Below are positions 50,562 through 59,536 of a stretch of 64,000 bases of DNA, in pieces (the first letter of the stretch is position 1; each line of letters opens with the position of its first letter). The notes below the pieces were generated by a model. That model saw only the letters and a list, made by a program, of their open reading frames with translations. It did no database searches and was not told where the DNA came from. A program made the position numbers and the translations under genes. Source of the DNA: Ga0077560 sp046330435 (GTDB lineage: Bacteria; Actinomycetota; Thermoleophilia; Miltoncostaeales; Miltoncostaeaceae); assembly GCA_046330435.1 (NCBI GenBank), contig JAXLST010000007.1:186001-250000 (forward strand), in the 5' to 3' direction.

Positions 50562-51695
50562 GTGACGACCACACTCATACCGGTCTTCTGCGCCGTCGCC
50601 GCCGCACTGGTGGCGCTGGCCGCCACCCCGCTCGCCTCCGTCATCGCACGGCGCGTGGGGGCCCTCGACCACCCCTCCGGGCGGCGCATCCACACCCGCC
50701 CCACCCCGCGCCTGGGCGGCCTCGGGATCATGGCCGGGGTGCTGGTGCCCACCCTGTACTACCTCCCCGGCGACGCGCAGGCGCGCGCCCTCATCGTGGG
50801 AGCGGTGCTGGTGGCGCTGGTCGGCACCATCGACGACATCCTGGGCCTCGACCCCATGATCAAGCTGGTGGGCCAGGTGGCGTGCGCGTCGATCCCCGTC
50901 TCGGCGGGGCTCACCATCGACCACATCACGCTGCCCATCGTGGGGGTCCACAACCTCGGCGCCGCCGAGTACCCGGTCACGGTCGTCTGGTTCGTGGCGA
51001 TCGTGAACATGATCAACTTCATCGACGGCATGGACGGCTTGGCCGCCGGCGTCGCCGGCCTCGCCGCGCTGAACTTCGCGGTGATCGCCGCCTCCCTCAA
51101 CCGCGCCGACCCGGCCGTGCTGGCCGCCTCGATCTTCGGCGCCTGCGCCGCGTTCCTGGTGTTCAACTTCCACCCGGCGCGGGTGTTCATGGGGGACACC
51201 GGCTCCATGTTCCTGGGCTTCATGGTCGCCGGGGTGGCCGTGAGCGGGGTCATGAAGAGCGCCGCGGCCGTCGCCCTGCTGCTGCCCCTGCTGGTGCTCG
51301 CGATCCCGATCCTCGACACGTCGTTCGTGATCCTCAAGCGCATCAAGCACGGGCGGCCCGTCTACTCGGCCGACCGCAGCCACTTCCACCACCGCTTCTT
51401 CACGATCGGCTGGGGGCAGCGCAAGACGGTGCTCGCCCTCTACGGCTGGTGCCTGCTCATGGGCGGCGTGGCGATGGCGATCCGCTTCGTGCCCTACCGG
51501 GGCGACGACGGCGGGCTGCTGCTGGGCGGCGCCCTGGTGATCGCGTTCGCCGGGCTCATGGCCGTGGTGGCCGCGGTGTACCTGGTCTACGTGCTCGAGA
51601 TCCTCAAGTGGCGGAACACGCCCGTGGTGAAGATCGTGCGCGACGGCCGGGCCTCGCGGTCACAGGAGCGCGACCTGCGCGTGGGGCGCCCCTGA
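50562..51695 (+). CDS. WecA/TagO-like undecaprenyl-phosphate sugar-1-phosphate transferase
   Basis: The 377-residue protein has about ten membrane segments and the family motifs HPSGRRIHTRPTPRLGG, FIDGMDGLAAG, GDTGSMFLGF and SHFHHRFF. It transfers a sugar-phosphate (usually GlcNAc-1-P) to undecaprenyl phosphate, the first step of teichoic acid, arabinogalactan or O-antigen assembly. In actinobacteria this gene is often found just before the atp operon, as here. Confidence 0.9.
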   Translation: MTTTLIPVFCAVAAALVALAATPLASVIARRVGALDHPSGRRIHTRPTPRLGGLGIMAGVLVPTLYYLPGDAQARALIVGAVLVALVGTIDDILGLDPMIKLVGQVACASIPVSAGLTIDHITLPIVGVHNLGAAEYPVTVVWFVAIVNMINFIDGMDGLAAGVAGLAALNFAVIAASLNRADPAVLAASIFGACAAFLVFNFHPARVFMGDTGSMFLGFMVAGVAVSGVMKSAAAVALLLPLLVLAIPILDTSFVILKRIKHGRPVYSADRSHFHHRFFTIGWGQRKTVLALYGWCLLMGGVAMAIRFVPYRGDDGGLLLGGALVIAFAGLMAVVAAVYLVYVLEILKWRNTPVVKIVRDGRASRSQERDLRVGRP

Positions 51696-51792
51696 GGCCC
51701 GCTGCGGGTTGGCCGCAGGGCCCAACCGGCATCCCTCAAAGTAGGCATTCGCACAACCCTTCCGGGGTCCCACCACGCCGGTTCCCCATGGG

Positions 51793-51798
51793 TATACT
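51793..51798 (+). promoter_or_regulatory. -10 element TATACT of the ATP synthase operon
   Basis: TATACT is a near-consensus -10, 96 bp before the first gene of the operon at 51894. The leader between them is about 90 bases and contains TTGAGGAGA. No good -35 hexamer is visible. Confidence 0.5.
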
Positions 51799-51893
51799 CC
51801 GGCCCGCCTGACGGCACTGGGCGCCGTCGGCGATGTTTCCGTGCCTTGAGGAGACCCGACTCGTCCCTGGCCCCGCAAACAGCCGGAGCACCG

Positions 51894-52319
51894 ATGAATA
51901 GCGGCGTCTACCCCTCCCCCAAGGAGGGTGCCCTGCCGTTCATGGCGGCGGTCCTCGGCACCGTGATCGCGGTGATCGCGCTCCCCATCGTGCTCCTGGC
52001 GGCCGGCCCCCTCAGCGGGTGGCTCCTGGGCATCGGGCTGTGGCTGGGCAACTGGTCGCTGTCGCTGTTCACCAGCAAGGTCTCGCTCAGCACCTCGCCG
52101 ACCGCGGCCGTGGGCGTGGCCGGCATCTCGCTGATGGCCCGGGCGTGGATCACGGCGATCATCCTCTTCGTCATCGCCCTCCGGGTCTCCGAGGACATGG
52201 CGATCACCGCCGCCTTCGTCTTCCTGGCGGCGTTCACGTTCGACCTCATGGGCCGCGCGCTGCTGTTCGCGATGAACGAGCGCAAGAGCCCCTCGACCGG
52301 AGCCACGACCGACTCATGA
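51894..52319 (+). CDS. AtpI-like membrane protein of the ATP synthase operon
   Basis: The 141-residue protein has four hydrophobic segments (about 15-35, 40-58, 75-100 and 102-125). Its place directly before atpB matches the assembly factor AtpI, but sequence motifs are weak, so the name is positional. ATG 51894 has GGAG 6 bp upstream. The stop overlaps the atpB ATG by 4 bp. Confidence 0.65.
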   Translation: MNSGVYPSPKEGALPFMAAVLGTVIAVIALPIVLLAAGPLSGWLLGIGLWLGNWSLSLFTSKVSLSTSPTAAVGVAGISLMARAWITAIILFVIALRVSEDMAITAAFVFLAAFTFDLMGRALLFAMNERKSPSTGATTDS

Positions 52320-53200
52320 AGCGACGCGCCGTGTGGGGGGCCTTGATGGCCGCCGCCTTCACCCTGCTCTCGATGCCGGCGTTCGCCGCCGCGGCTGAAG
52401 GTGAGGACTTCGACCCCTCGCTCGAGTTCAAGGTCGACCCCTACTGGTTCGACCTCAAGCTCGGCCCCTTCGACATGTCGATCAACAAGGCCGTCATCTA
52501 CCTGCTCCTCACCACGGTGATCATCTGCGTGGGCGGGATCTGGGTGGTCCGCGGCGGCCTGAAGATGCGCCCCACCAAGGCGCAGAACGTGGTCGAGATG
52601 GCCTACGAGTTCGTGGAGAAGCAGGTCGCCCACCAGACGATCCCCCACAAGGGCATCCCGCGGTGGTTCCCGTACCTCGCGACGCTGTTCCTGTTCGTCG
52701 CGGTGAACAACATGATCAGCTTCATCCCCCTCCCGATGTCGCACGAGGCCGACACCTTCCCGGCCGGCATCCCCGACCTCGGGCTGTACGCCGCGACCGC
52801 CAACATCAACGTCACGCTCACCCTGGCCAGCATCACCTTCCTGGCGACGCTGGTGGTGGGTGTGCAGACGCACGGTGTGGGCGGTTACGTGAAGACGCTC
52901 ATCCCGGACGCCCCCGGCGCCGTGAAGCCCTTCATCTTCGTCATCGAGGTGCTCTCGCTGCTGCTGCGGCTCGTGAGCCTCTCGGTGCGTCTGTTCGCCA
53001 ACCTGCTCGCAGGTCACCTGCTCATCATCATGGCCGGCGGCTTCGCCGTCCTGGTGGGGAGCGTCATCGGTGCGGTCGCGATCCCGTTCGCGCTCTTCTT
53101 CTACGTGTTCGAATGGGTGCTGGTCGCAGGCCTCCAGGCGTTCATCTTCGCCCTGCTGTCCGGCGTGTACATCGGTTACGCGATGGAAGCGCCCCACTGA
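52316..53200 (+). CDS. atpB: ATP synthase Fo subunit a
   Basis: The 294-residue membrane protein has the essential Arg225 in SVRLFANLLAGH and the typical helices around it. Subunit a forms the proton half-channels next to the c-ring. An N-terminal stretch (MKRRAVWGALMAAAFTLLSM then PAFAAAAEG) looks like a cleavable signal peptide ahead of the usual start. atpE follows after 35 bp. Confidence 0.96.
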   Translation: MKRRAVWGALMAAAFTLLSMPAFAAAAEGEDFDPSLEFKVDPYWFDLKLGPFDMSINKAVIYLLLTTVIICVGGIWVVRGGLKMRPTKAQNVVEMAYEFVEKQVAHQTIPHKGIPRWFPYLATLFLFVAVNNMISFIPLPMSHEADTFPAGIPDLGLYAATANINVTLTLASITFLATLVVGVQTHGVGGYVKTLIPDAPGAVKPFIFVIEVLSLLLRLVSLSVRLFANLLAGHLLIIMAGGFAVLVGSVIGAVAIPFALFFYVFEWVLVAGLQAFIFALLSGVYIGYAMEAPH

Positions 53201-53235
53201 CCCCGTAGCACTGACCCGGATCACTTAGGAGAACC

Positions 53236-53484
53236 ATGGCACTGACTGACACCGGCCTGGTCGACGCCGCTAAGGCGCTCACCCTCGGCCTGTCCACCGG
53301 CCTCGGCGCGATCGGCCCGGGCATCGGCGTGGGCTACCTCTTCGGCAAGACCGTCGAGTCGGTCGCGCGTCAGCCCGAGCTCCGTGGTGAGCTGCTCGGT
53401 ATCACCTTCCTCGGCCTGGCGCTGACGGAGGCGATCACCTTCTACGCGCTCCTCATGGGCTTCGTGGCCTTCTTCCTGGTCTAG
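53236..53484 (+). CDS. atpE: ATP synthase Fo subunit c
   Basis: The 82-residue two-helix hairpin protein carries the ion-binding Glu65 in LTEAITFYALL and the GAIGPGIGVGY first helix with the RQPE polar loop. The residues of the sodium-binding type (Gln in helix 1) are absent, so it is read as proton-translocating. AGGAG precedes the ATG. Confidence 0.96.
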   Translation: MALTDTGLVDAAKALTLGLSTGLGAIGPGIGVGYLFGKTVESVARQPELRGELLGITFLGLALTEAITFYALLMGFVAFFLV

Positions 53485-53486
53485 GT

Positions 53487-54032
53487 ATGGGCACCCCGCT
53501 CACCGACGTCCACGTCGTCGTAGGCGAGAACGTCCTCCTCGACCCCTCCCCGGGGTTGATGATCTGGACGCTCATCACGTTCGGCCTCTGCCTGCTGATC
53601 CTGAAGAAGTACGTCTTCGGGCCGGTCGGCGAGGCGATCGAGAAGCGCCGCACCGAGATCTCCCAGAGCATCGAGGACGCCGAGCGCAGCCGCGACGAGG
53701 CGGCGGCGCTGCTGGACGACTACAAGACCCAGCTCGCCGACGCGCGTCGTGAGGCGGACCAGCTTCGCGAGCAGGCGCGCAAGGAGGGCGAGCGCCAGGG
53801 CGCCGCACTGGTGTCCCAGGCGCAGGAGCAGCGCGACCGCGTGCTCGCCGACGCGGAGCAGCAGGTCACCGCACAGACCCGCGCCGCGGCGTCCGGTCTG
53901 CGCGACGACGTCGTGCAGCTGGCCATGGCCGCCGCCGAGAAGGTCTCGGGGCGGGCACTCACCGAGGCGGACCACCGCCGCCTCATCGAGGAGGCCATCG
54001 ACTCCGCCGACCTCACGGCCCTGAAGCAGTAG
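53487..54032 (+). CDS. atpF: ATP synthase Fo subunit b
   Basis: The 181-residue protein has one membrane helix (LMIWTLITFGLCLLIL, residues about 24-40) followed by a long charged coiled coil (about 45-165) that forms the peripheral stalk. It starts 2 bp after the atpE stop and is followed by atpH. Confidence 0.94.
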   Translation: MGTPLTDVHVVVGENVLLDPSPGLMIWTLITFGLCLLILKKYVFGPVGEAIEKRRTEISQSIEDAERSRDEAAALLDDYKTQLADARREADQLREQARKEGERQGAALVSQAQEQRDRVLADAEQQVTAQTRAAASGLRDDVVQLAMAAAEKVSGRALTEADHRRLIEEAIDSADLTALKQ

Positions 54033-54042
54033 GGAGCACCGG

Positions 54043-54597
54043 ATGAGCGTCGCGACCACCTACGCCGAGGCCCTGCACCTGTCCGCGATCGACGGCGGCG
54101 CCGTCGAGGACGTGCGCCGGGACCTCGGCGCCTTCGCCGAGGCGATGGCGGACAACGCCGAGCTCGGCAGCGTGCTGGTGAACCCCGAGATCGAGACGCG
54201 GGCCAAGAAGGCCGCCGTCGAGAGCCTCACCGACGGGGCACACCCGCTCGTCCGCAACTTCCTCCAGCTCCTCCTCGACCGGGGCCGCATGAGCGACCTC
54301 GGCGAGATCAACGCCGCGTACGCGGAGCGCGTCGCATCGGCCGCCGGCCGCATCGACGTGCACGCGCTGACGGCGGTGCCGCTGGATGAGGCACTCCGCG
54401 CCCGCATCGTCGAGCGCATCACCCAGCAGACCGGCCTGGCCGTGGACCTCACCGAGGAGGTCGACCCGGGCATCGTCGGGGGCATCGTGCTCCGCGTCGG
54501 CGAGCTCGTCCTCGACGCCTCGCTGCGCCAGAAGCTCGACGACCTCCGCCGCAGCCTGGCCCAGGCCCCCGTCGACTCCGCGGTGTCCGCCGCCTAG
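54043..54597 (+). CDS. atpH: ATP synthase F1 subunit delta
   Basis: The 184-residue protein shows the delta/OSCP pattern: an N-terminal helical domain (TTYAEALHLSAIDGG, VRNFLQLLLDRGR) and the C-terminal conserved GIVGGIVLRVGELVLDASLR. It joins the peripheral stalk to the top of F1. An ordinary length and position. Confidence 0.93.
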   Translation: MSVATTYAEALHLSAIDGGAVEDVRRDLGAFAEAMADNAELGSVLVNPEIETRAKKAAVESLTDGAHPLVRNFLQLLLDRGRMSDLGEINAAYAERVASAAGRIDVHALTAVPLDEALRARIVERITQQTGLAVDLTEEVDPGIVGGIVLRVGELVLDASLRQKLDDLRRSLAQAPVDSAVSAA

Positions 54598-54638
54598 CCC
54601 GGCCCCGCTTCGAATTCCGCCCGCGAGAAAGGTTCACA

Positions 54639-56192
54639 TTGAAGCTTCGCCCCGATGAGATCACGAAGGTGCTGCGCGAGCGGATCGAGCAGTACCAGGG
54701 CGAGAGCGACGTCGAGGAGGTCGGTACGGTCCTCCAGGTCGGCGACGGCATCGCCCGTGTGCACGGCCTGCAGTCCGCCGTGGCCCTCGAGATGCTCGAG
54801 CTCCCCCACGGCGTCACCGGCCTCGCGCTGAACCTCGAGGAGGACAACGTCGGCGTCGTGCTCCTGGGTGACGACCTCCTCATCAAGGAGGGCGACCCGG
54901 TGCGCCGCACCGGCAAGGTCATGCAGGTCCCGGTGGGCGAGGCCCTCCTGGGCCGCGTGGTGGACCCGCTGGGCAACCCGCTCGACGACCGCGGCCCGAT
55001 CGACACGGAGCACTTCCGCCCCGTGGAGTTCAAGGCGCCGGGCGTCGTCCAGCGGCAGAGCGTGAAGGAGCCGCTCCAGACCGGCATCAAGGCCATCGAC
55101 GCCCTCATCCCGATCGGCCGTGGCCAGCGCGAGCTCATCATCGGCGACCGCCAGACGGGCAAGACCGCGATCGCGATCGACACGATCATCAACCAGCGCG
55201 GCCAGGGCGTGCACTGCTTCTACGTCGCCATCGGCCAGAAGGCGTCGACCGTCGCGCAGGTGGTGGAGAAGCTCCGGTCCGCCGGCGCCATGGAGTACAC
55301 GACGGTGGTCGCCGCGACCGCCGCGTCGTCCGCCCCGATGAAGTACCTCGCCCCGTACTCCGGTGCGGCGATGGCCGAGTACTTCCTGTACGGCGGCCAG
55401 CACGCCCTCTGCGTGTACGACGACCTCTCCAAGCAGGCCGACGCCTACCGCCAGATGTCCCTGCTGCTCCGGCGCCCGCCGGGCCGCGAGGCGTTCCCCG
55501 GCGACGTCTTCTACCTGCACTCCCGCCTCCTGGAGCGCGCCTGCAAGCTCAACGACGAGCTCGGCGGCGGCTCGATGACGGCCCTGCCGATCATCGAGAC
55601 CCAGGCCGGTGACGTGTCGGCGTACATCCCGACCAACGTGATCTCCATCACGGACGGCCAGATCTTCCTGGAGAGCAAGCTCTTCTTCTCCGGTGTCCGC
55701 CCGGCCCTGAACGTGGGCATCTCCGTGAGCCGCGTGGGTGGCTCCGCCCAGATCAAGGCCATGCGCAAGGTCGCCGGCCGCATGAAGCTCGAGCTCGCCC
55801 AGTACCGCGACCTCGAGGCGTTCGCGCAGTTCGGCTCCGAGCTGGACGCCGCGACCCAGAAGACCCTGGCCCGCGGTGAGCGCCTGGTGTCCGCCCTCAA
55901 CCAGCCGCAGTACGCGCCGTGGCCGGTGGAGGAGCAGGTGGCCGTCATGTACGCCGCCAACCAGGGCTACCTGGACGGCGTCGAGACCGCCGAGGTCCCG
56001 AAGGTCAACCAGGCGATCCGCGACGCGCTGAAGGACGAGGGCACCATCCTCGCCGCGATCCGCGACTCCAAGGAGCTGTCGGACGACACGGCCGCCAAGC
56101 TCGACGAGGTGTGCGCCAAGATCGCCAAGGCGTTCTCGTCGGCCCCGGCCGCGCCCGCCGCGGAGGCGGCGGAGGCGACCGCAGCCGCCTAG
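54639..56192 (+). CDS. atpA: ATP synthase F1 subunit alpha
   Basis: The 517-residue protein has Walker A GDRQTGKTA (about residues 169-177), GQKASTVAQVVEKL, and the ISVSRVGGSAQIKAM C-terminal motif. It forms the non-catalytic nucleotide sites alternating with beta. A TTG codon at 54639 is the start, matching the family N-terminus KLRPDEITKVL. The last 20 residues are Ala-rich. Confidence 0.97.
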   Translation: MKLRPDEITKVLRERIEQYQGESDVEEVGTVLQVGDGIARVHGLQSAVALEMLELPHGVTGLALNLEEDNVGVVLLGDDLLIKEGDPVRRTGKVMQVPVGEALLGRVVDPLGNPLDDRGPIDTEHFRPVEFKAPGVVQRQSVKEPLQTGIKAIDALIPIGRGQRELIIGDRQTGKTAIAIDTIINQRGQGVHCFYVAIGQKASTVAQVVEKLRSAGAMEYTTVVAATAASSAPMKYLAPYSGAAMAEYFLYGGQHALCVYDDLSKQADAYRQMSLLLRRPPGREAFPGDVFYLHSRLLERACKLNDELGGGSMTALPIIETQAGDVSAYIPTNVISITDGQIFLESKLFFSGVRPALNVGISVSRVGGSAQIKAMRKVAGRMKLELAQYRDLEAFAQFGSELDAATQKTLARGERLVSALNQPQYAPWPVEEQVAVMYAANQGYLDGVETAEVPKVNQAIRDALKDEGTILAAIRDSKELSDDTAAKLDEVCAKIAKAFSSAPAAPAAEAAEATAAA

Positions 56193-56211
56193 CGGCCGGT
56201 CGAGCGCAGCC

Positions 56212-57102
56212 ATGGCCAGCAGCAGGGACATCAAGCGCCGCATCGAGTCGGTGCGCGGCACCCGGAAGATCACCCGGGCCATGGAGCTCGTCGCCTCGGC
56301 GCGGCTCCGGCGGGCCCAGGAGGCGATCGAGTCGCTGCGCCCGTACGCGTCCTCGATGCGCCGCCTCATGTCGCAGGCGGCCCGTCAGAGCGGCAACCTC
56401 TCGGGGCTGCCGCTGCTGGAGGAGCGGGAGACCATCAGCCGGGCCGCCGTCATCACCGTCACCGGTGACCGCGGCCTCGCCGGCGCGTTCAACGTGAACG
56501 TCCTGCGCGCCGGGTTCGGCATCGCGGACGAGCTCGCGGAGGCCGGCGCCGAGGAGGTCGTGTACGTCGCGGTCGGCAAGAAGGGCGCCGGCACGCTGCG
56601 CTTCCGCGGCAAGACGGTCGCGAAGTCCTTCGAGGGCCTGTCCAGCAGCCCCACCTTCGCCGACGCCGCCCAGGTGGCGGAGTACGTCGTCAACGAGTTC
56701 ATCGAGGGCCGCGTCGACCGCGTGATGGTGGTCTACAACGCCTTCAAGTCCATCATGGAGCAGAAGGTCACCGTGGAGCAGCTGCTCCCCGTGGACCGCT
56801 CCCGCGTGGTCGAGGAGGGCGAGGAGGAGCAGGAGCCGTCGCGCTCGCTGGCGATCTTCGAGCCCGACCCCGAGGAGCTGCTCGCGCAGCTGCTCCCCAC
56901 GTACATCGACACCACCATCTACCGGGCGATGCTCGAGAGCGCCGCCGCGGAACATGCGGCACGCCGCACCGCGATGCGGAACGCGACCGACAACGCCGGA
57001 AGCCTGATCGACGACCTGACGCTGGCGATGAACCGGGCGCGGCAGTCCGCGATCACCCAGGAGATCTTGGAAGTGGTGGCCGGTGCTGACGCCCTCAGCT
57101 AG
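56212..57102 (+). CDS. atpG: ATP synthase F1 subunit gamma
   Basis: The 296-residue protein begins DIKRRIESVRGTRKITRAME, the N-terminal helix of the rotor shaft, and ends with the C-terminal helix RRTAMRNATDNAGSLIDDL. It rotates within alpha3beta3 and couples to the c-ring. Starts 19 bp after atpA. Confidence 0.96.
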   Translation: MASSRDIKRRIESVRGTRKITRAMELVASARLRRAQEAIESLRPYASSMRRLMSQAARQSGNLSGLPLLEERETISRAAVITVTGDRGLAGAFNVNVLRAGFGIADELAEAGAEEVVYVAVGKKGAGTLRFRGKTVAKSFEGLSSSPTFADAAQVAEYVVNEFIEGRVDRVMVVYNAFKSIMEQKVTVEQLLPVDRSRVVEEGEEEQEPSRSLAIFEPDPEELLAQLLPTYIDTTIYRAMLESAAAEHAARRTAMRNATDNAGSLIDDLTLAMNRARQSAITQEILEVVAGADALS

Positions 57103-57146
57103 CCCGGTCGCTCCGACGCCCGTCCCGAAGGAGAGTGAGTAGCGCA

Positions 57147-58553
57147 ATGGCAGAGAACGGTCGCAACACCGGCTCGATCCTCGAGATCAAGGGTGTCGTG
57201 CTGGACGTGCGGTTCGACGGCGCGCTCCCCGCGATCTACAACGCCCTGGAGATCGCCCGTCCCGACGGCACGACGCTGGTGGCCGAGGTGCAGCAGCACC
57301 TCGGTGACGACCGCGTCCGCGCCGTCGCGTTCGACACCACCGACGGCCTCGGCCGCGGCGCCGACGTCGTCGACACCGGCGCCCCGATCTCCGTGCCGGT
57401 CGGCACTCCCACCCTGGGCCGCATCTTCAACGTGCTCGGCGAGGCGATCGACGAGGGCCCCGAGGTGGTCGCCGTCGAGAAGTGGCCGATCCACCGCAAG
57501 GCCCCCGGGTTCGCCGACCTGAACCCCACCGAGGAGATCTTCGAGACCGGCATCAAGGTCGTCGACCTCCTCGCCCCGTACGTGAAGGGCGGCAAGGTGG
57601 GCCTGTTCGGCGGCGCCGGCGTGGGCAAGACGGTGCTCATCCAGGAGCTCATCCACAACATCGCCCAGGAGCACGGCGGTCTGTCGGTGTTCGCCGGCGT
57701 GGGCGAGCGCACCCGTGAGGGCAACGACCTCTGGGTCGAGATGAAGGAATCCGGGGTCATCGACAAGACGGCCCTGGTGTACGGCCAGATGAACGAGCCG
57801 CCGGGCGCCCGTCTGCGCGTCGCCTTGACCGGCCTCACCATGGCCGAGTACTTCCGTGACCAGGGTGGTCAGGACGTGCTGCTCTTCGTCGACAACATCT
57901 TCCGGTTCGTGCAAGCCGGCTCCGAGGTGTCCGCGCTCCTCGGCCGTATGCCGAGCGCCGTGGGCTACCAGCCCACCCTGCAGACCGAGATGGGTGACCT
58001 GCAGGAGCGCATCACCTCGACGCGCACCGGCTCGGTCACCTCCGTGCAGGCCATCTACGTGCCCGCCGACGACCTCACCGACCCGGCCCCGGCCGCGTCG
58101 TTCGCCCACCTCGACGCCACGACCGTGCTCTCGCGGGCGATCGCCGAGAAGGGCATCTACCCGGCCGTGGACCCGCTGGACTCCACCAGCCGCGTGCTGC
58201 AGCGCGACATCGTGGGCGACGAGCACTACGAGACGGCGACCCGGGTCCAGGAGATCCTGCAGACCTACAAGGACCTCCAGGACATCATCGCCATCCTCGG
58301 CGTCGACGAGCTCACCGACGAGCAGAAGCTCGCCGTGGGCCGCGCCCGCCGCATCGAGCGCTTCCTGTCGCAGCCGTTCTTCGTGGCCGAGGCGTTCACC
58401 GGCACCCCGGGCAAGTACGTCACGCTCTCCGAGACGATCCGCGGCTTCAAGGAGATCGTCGACGGCCTGCACGACGACCTCCCGGAGCAGGCGTTCTTCC
58501 TGGTTGGCTCCATCGACGAGGCGATCGAGAAGGCCGCCTCGATGAAGGCCTGA
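57147..58553 (+). CDS. atpD: ATP synthase F1 subunit beta
   Basis: The 468-residue catalytic subunit has Walker A GGAGVGKT (about residues 155-162), GVGERTREGNDLW, the DELSEED-region equivalent DELTDEQ and PSAVGYQPTL. It makes ATP from ADP and phosphate. ATG 57147 is chosen over in-frame GTG 57135, which abuts the AAGGAGAG ribosome-binding site. Confidence 0.98.
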   Translation: MAENGRNTGSILEIKGVVLDVRFDGALPAIYNALEIARPDGTTLVAEVQQHLGDDRVRAVAFDTTDGLGRGADVVDTGAPISVPVGTPTLGRIFNVLGEAIDEGPEVVAVEKWPIHRKAPGFADLNPTEEIFETGIKVVDLLAPYVKGGKVGLFGGAGVGKTVLIQELIHNIAQEHGGLSVFAGVGERTREGNDLWVEMKESGVIDKTALVYGQMNEPPGARLRVALTGLTMAEYFRDQGGQDVLLFVDNIFRFVQAGSEVSALLGRMPSAVGYQPTLQTEMGDLQERITSTRTGSVTSVQAIYVPADDLTDPAPAASFAHLDATTVLSRAIAEKGIYPAVDPLDSTSRVLQRDIVGDEHYETATRVQEILQTYKDLQDIIAILGVDELTDEQKLAVGRARRIERFLSQPFFVAEAFTGTPGKYVTLSETIRGFKEIVDGLHDDLPEQAFFLVGSIDEAIEKAASMKA

Positions 58554-58554
58554 C

Positions 58555-58986
58555 GTGAGCACCCAGGCCGCAGAGCGCAAGCGTCTCGGCATCCGCCTCC
58601 TGACCCCCGAGGGCACCGTGTTCTCGGGGCAGGCGGCGATGATCGTGGCGCCGAGCATCGCGGGCGAGGTCGGCATCCTGCCGCGGCACCAGCCGATCGT
58701 CGCGTTCCTCCGCCCGGGTGAGACCCGGCTGAAGATGCTCGACGACAGCGAAGAGGTGTTCGCCACCACCGACGGATACATGGCGGTGGAGGAGGACCAG
58801 GTGCTGATCCTGGTGGAGCAGGCCGAGAAGGCCGACCAGATCGACGCCCACCGTGCGCAGGACGCGCTGCGGCGGGCCGAGGAGGCCCTCGCCGCCGCCG
58901 GCGACGACGAGGCCGCCGTCGTGGCCGCCCGGAGCGCGAAGCGCCGGGCCGAGAACCGCCTGAAGGTGGTCGAGGGCCGCAAGTAG
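58555..58986 (+). CDS. atpC: ATP synthase F1 subunit epsilon
   Basis: The 143-residue protein has the N-terminal beta-sandwich (LLTPEGTVFSGQAAMIVAPS, GEVGILPRHQP) and a C-terminal helical hairpin (about 95-143) that can inhibit ATPase activity. GTG 58555 comes one base after the atpD stop. It closes the operon. Confidence 0.95.
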   Translation: MSTQAAERKRLGIRLLTPEGTVFSGQAAMIVAPSIAGEVGILPRHQPIVAFLRPGETRLKMLDDSEEVFATTDGYMAVEEDQVLILVEQAEKADQIDAHRAQDALRRAEEALAAAGDDEAAVVAARSAKRRAENRLKVVEGRK

Positions 58987-58996
58987 GACCTCGCGA

Positions 58997-59025
58997 CCGG
59001 CGCCCGCCCTCCGGGGCGGCGCCGG
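58997..59025. terminator. Hairpin after the ATP synthase operon
   Basis: CCGGCGCC and GGCGCCGG form an 8-bp perfect stem with a 13-base loop between atpC and the convergent SnoaL-like gene. Confidence 0.55.
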
Positions 59026-59040
59026 GTTCGCACCCCCGCC

Positions 59041-59469
59041 TCAGGGGATGACGCCCGCCCCCGCCATGAGCGTGGCCGCGTCGAAGTAGCAGCGCTCCAG
59101 GGCGATGAGGTCGCCGGTCATCTGGCAGACGCTCACGCCGGGCAGGTGGATGCGCTCGCCGCGGGCCGGGAGGCTCCCCAGCCGGGTCTCGCTCTCGGCG
59201 TGCGCGGCGCGGTGCGTGCCGCAGAAGATCCACTCGAGCACCCGGACGTCGTCGTCCCCGTACACGCCCGTCACACGCAGCTCGCAGTCCGGGACGGCCG
59301 TGACCCACCCCTCGATGCGCGCGGCGATCGCGGGGCGGCCCATCAGCTCCACCCCGGGGCGGGCGTGCTCGATCCGCCAGCCGTCCTCCGCATAGAGCGC
59401 GGCCACGTTCTCCGCCTGCTGCGACGCGAACGCCGCCTCGACCAGGCTCGCCCAGGTCTCGAGATCCAC
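59041..59469 (-). CDS. SnoaL-like/NTF2-fold protein
   Basis: The 142-residue protein has the NTF2/SnoaL pattern: WASLVEAAFASQQAENVAAL at the start, YAEDGWRIEHARPGVELMG and the end CYFDAATLMAG. These small cone-shaped domains bind or isomerise small hydrophobic molecules. GTG 59469 follows GGGGAGAG; an ATG ten codons upstream is also in frame. Substrate unknown. Confidence 0.75.
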   Translation of the reverse strand: MDLETWASLVEAAFASQQAENVAALYAEDGWRIEHARPGVELMGRPAIAARIEGWVTAVPDCELRVTGVYGDDDVRVLEWIFCGTHRAAHAESETRLGSLPARGERIHLPGVSVCQMTGDLIALERCYFDAATLMAGAGVIP

Positions 59470-59536
59470 GCGACTCTCCCCTCGGGGGGAACCGATCATC
59501 CGCCCGCCGCCCCACCGTGTCCAGGCGGGAAATCCC

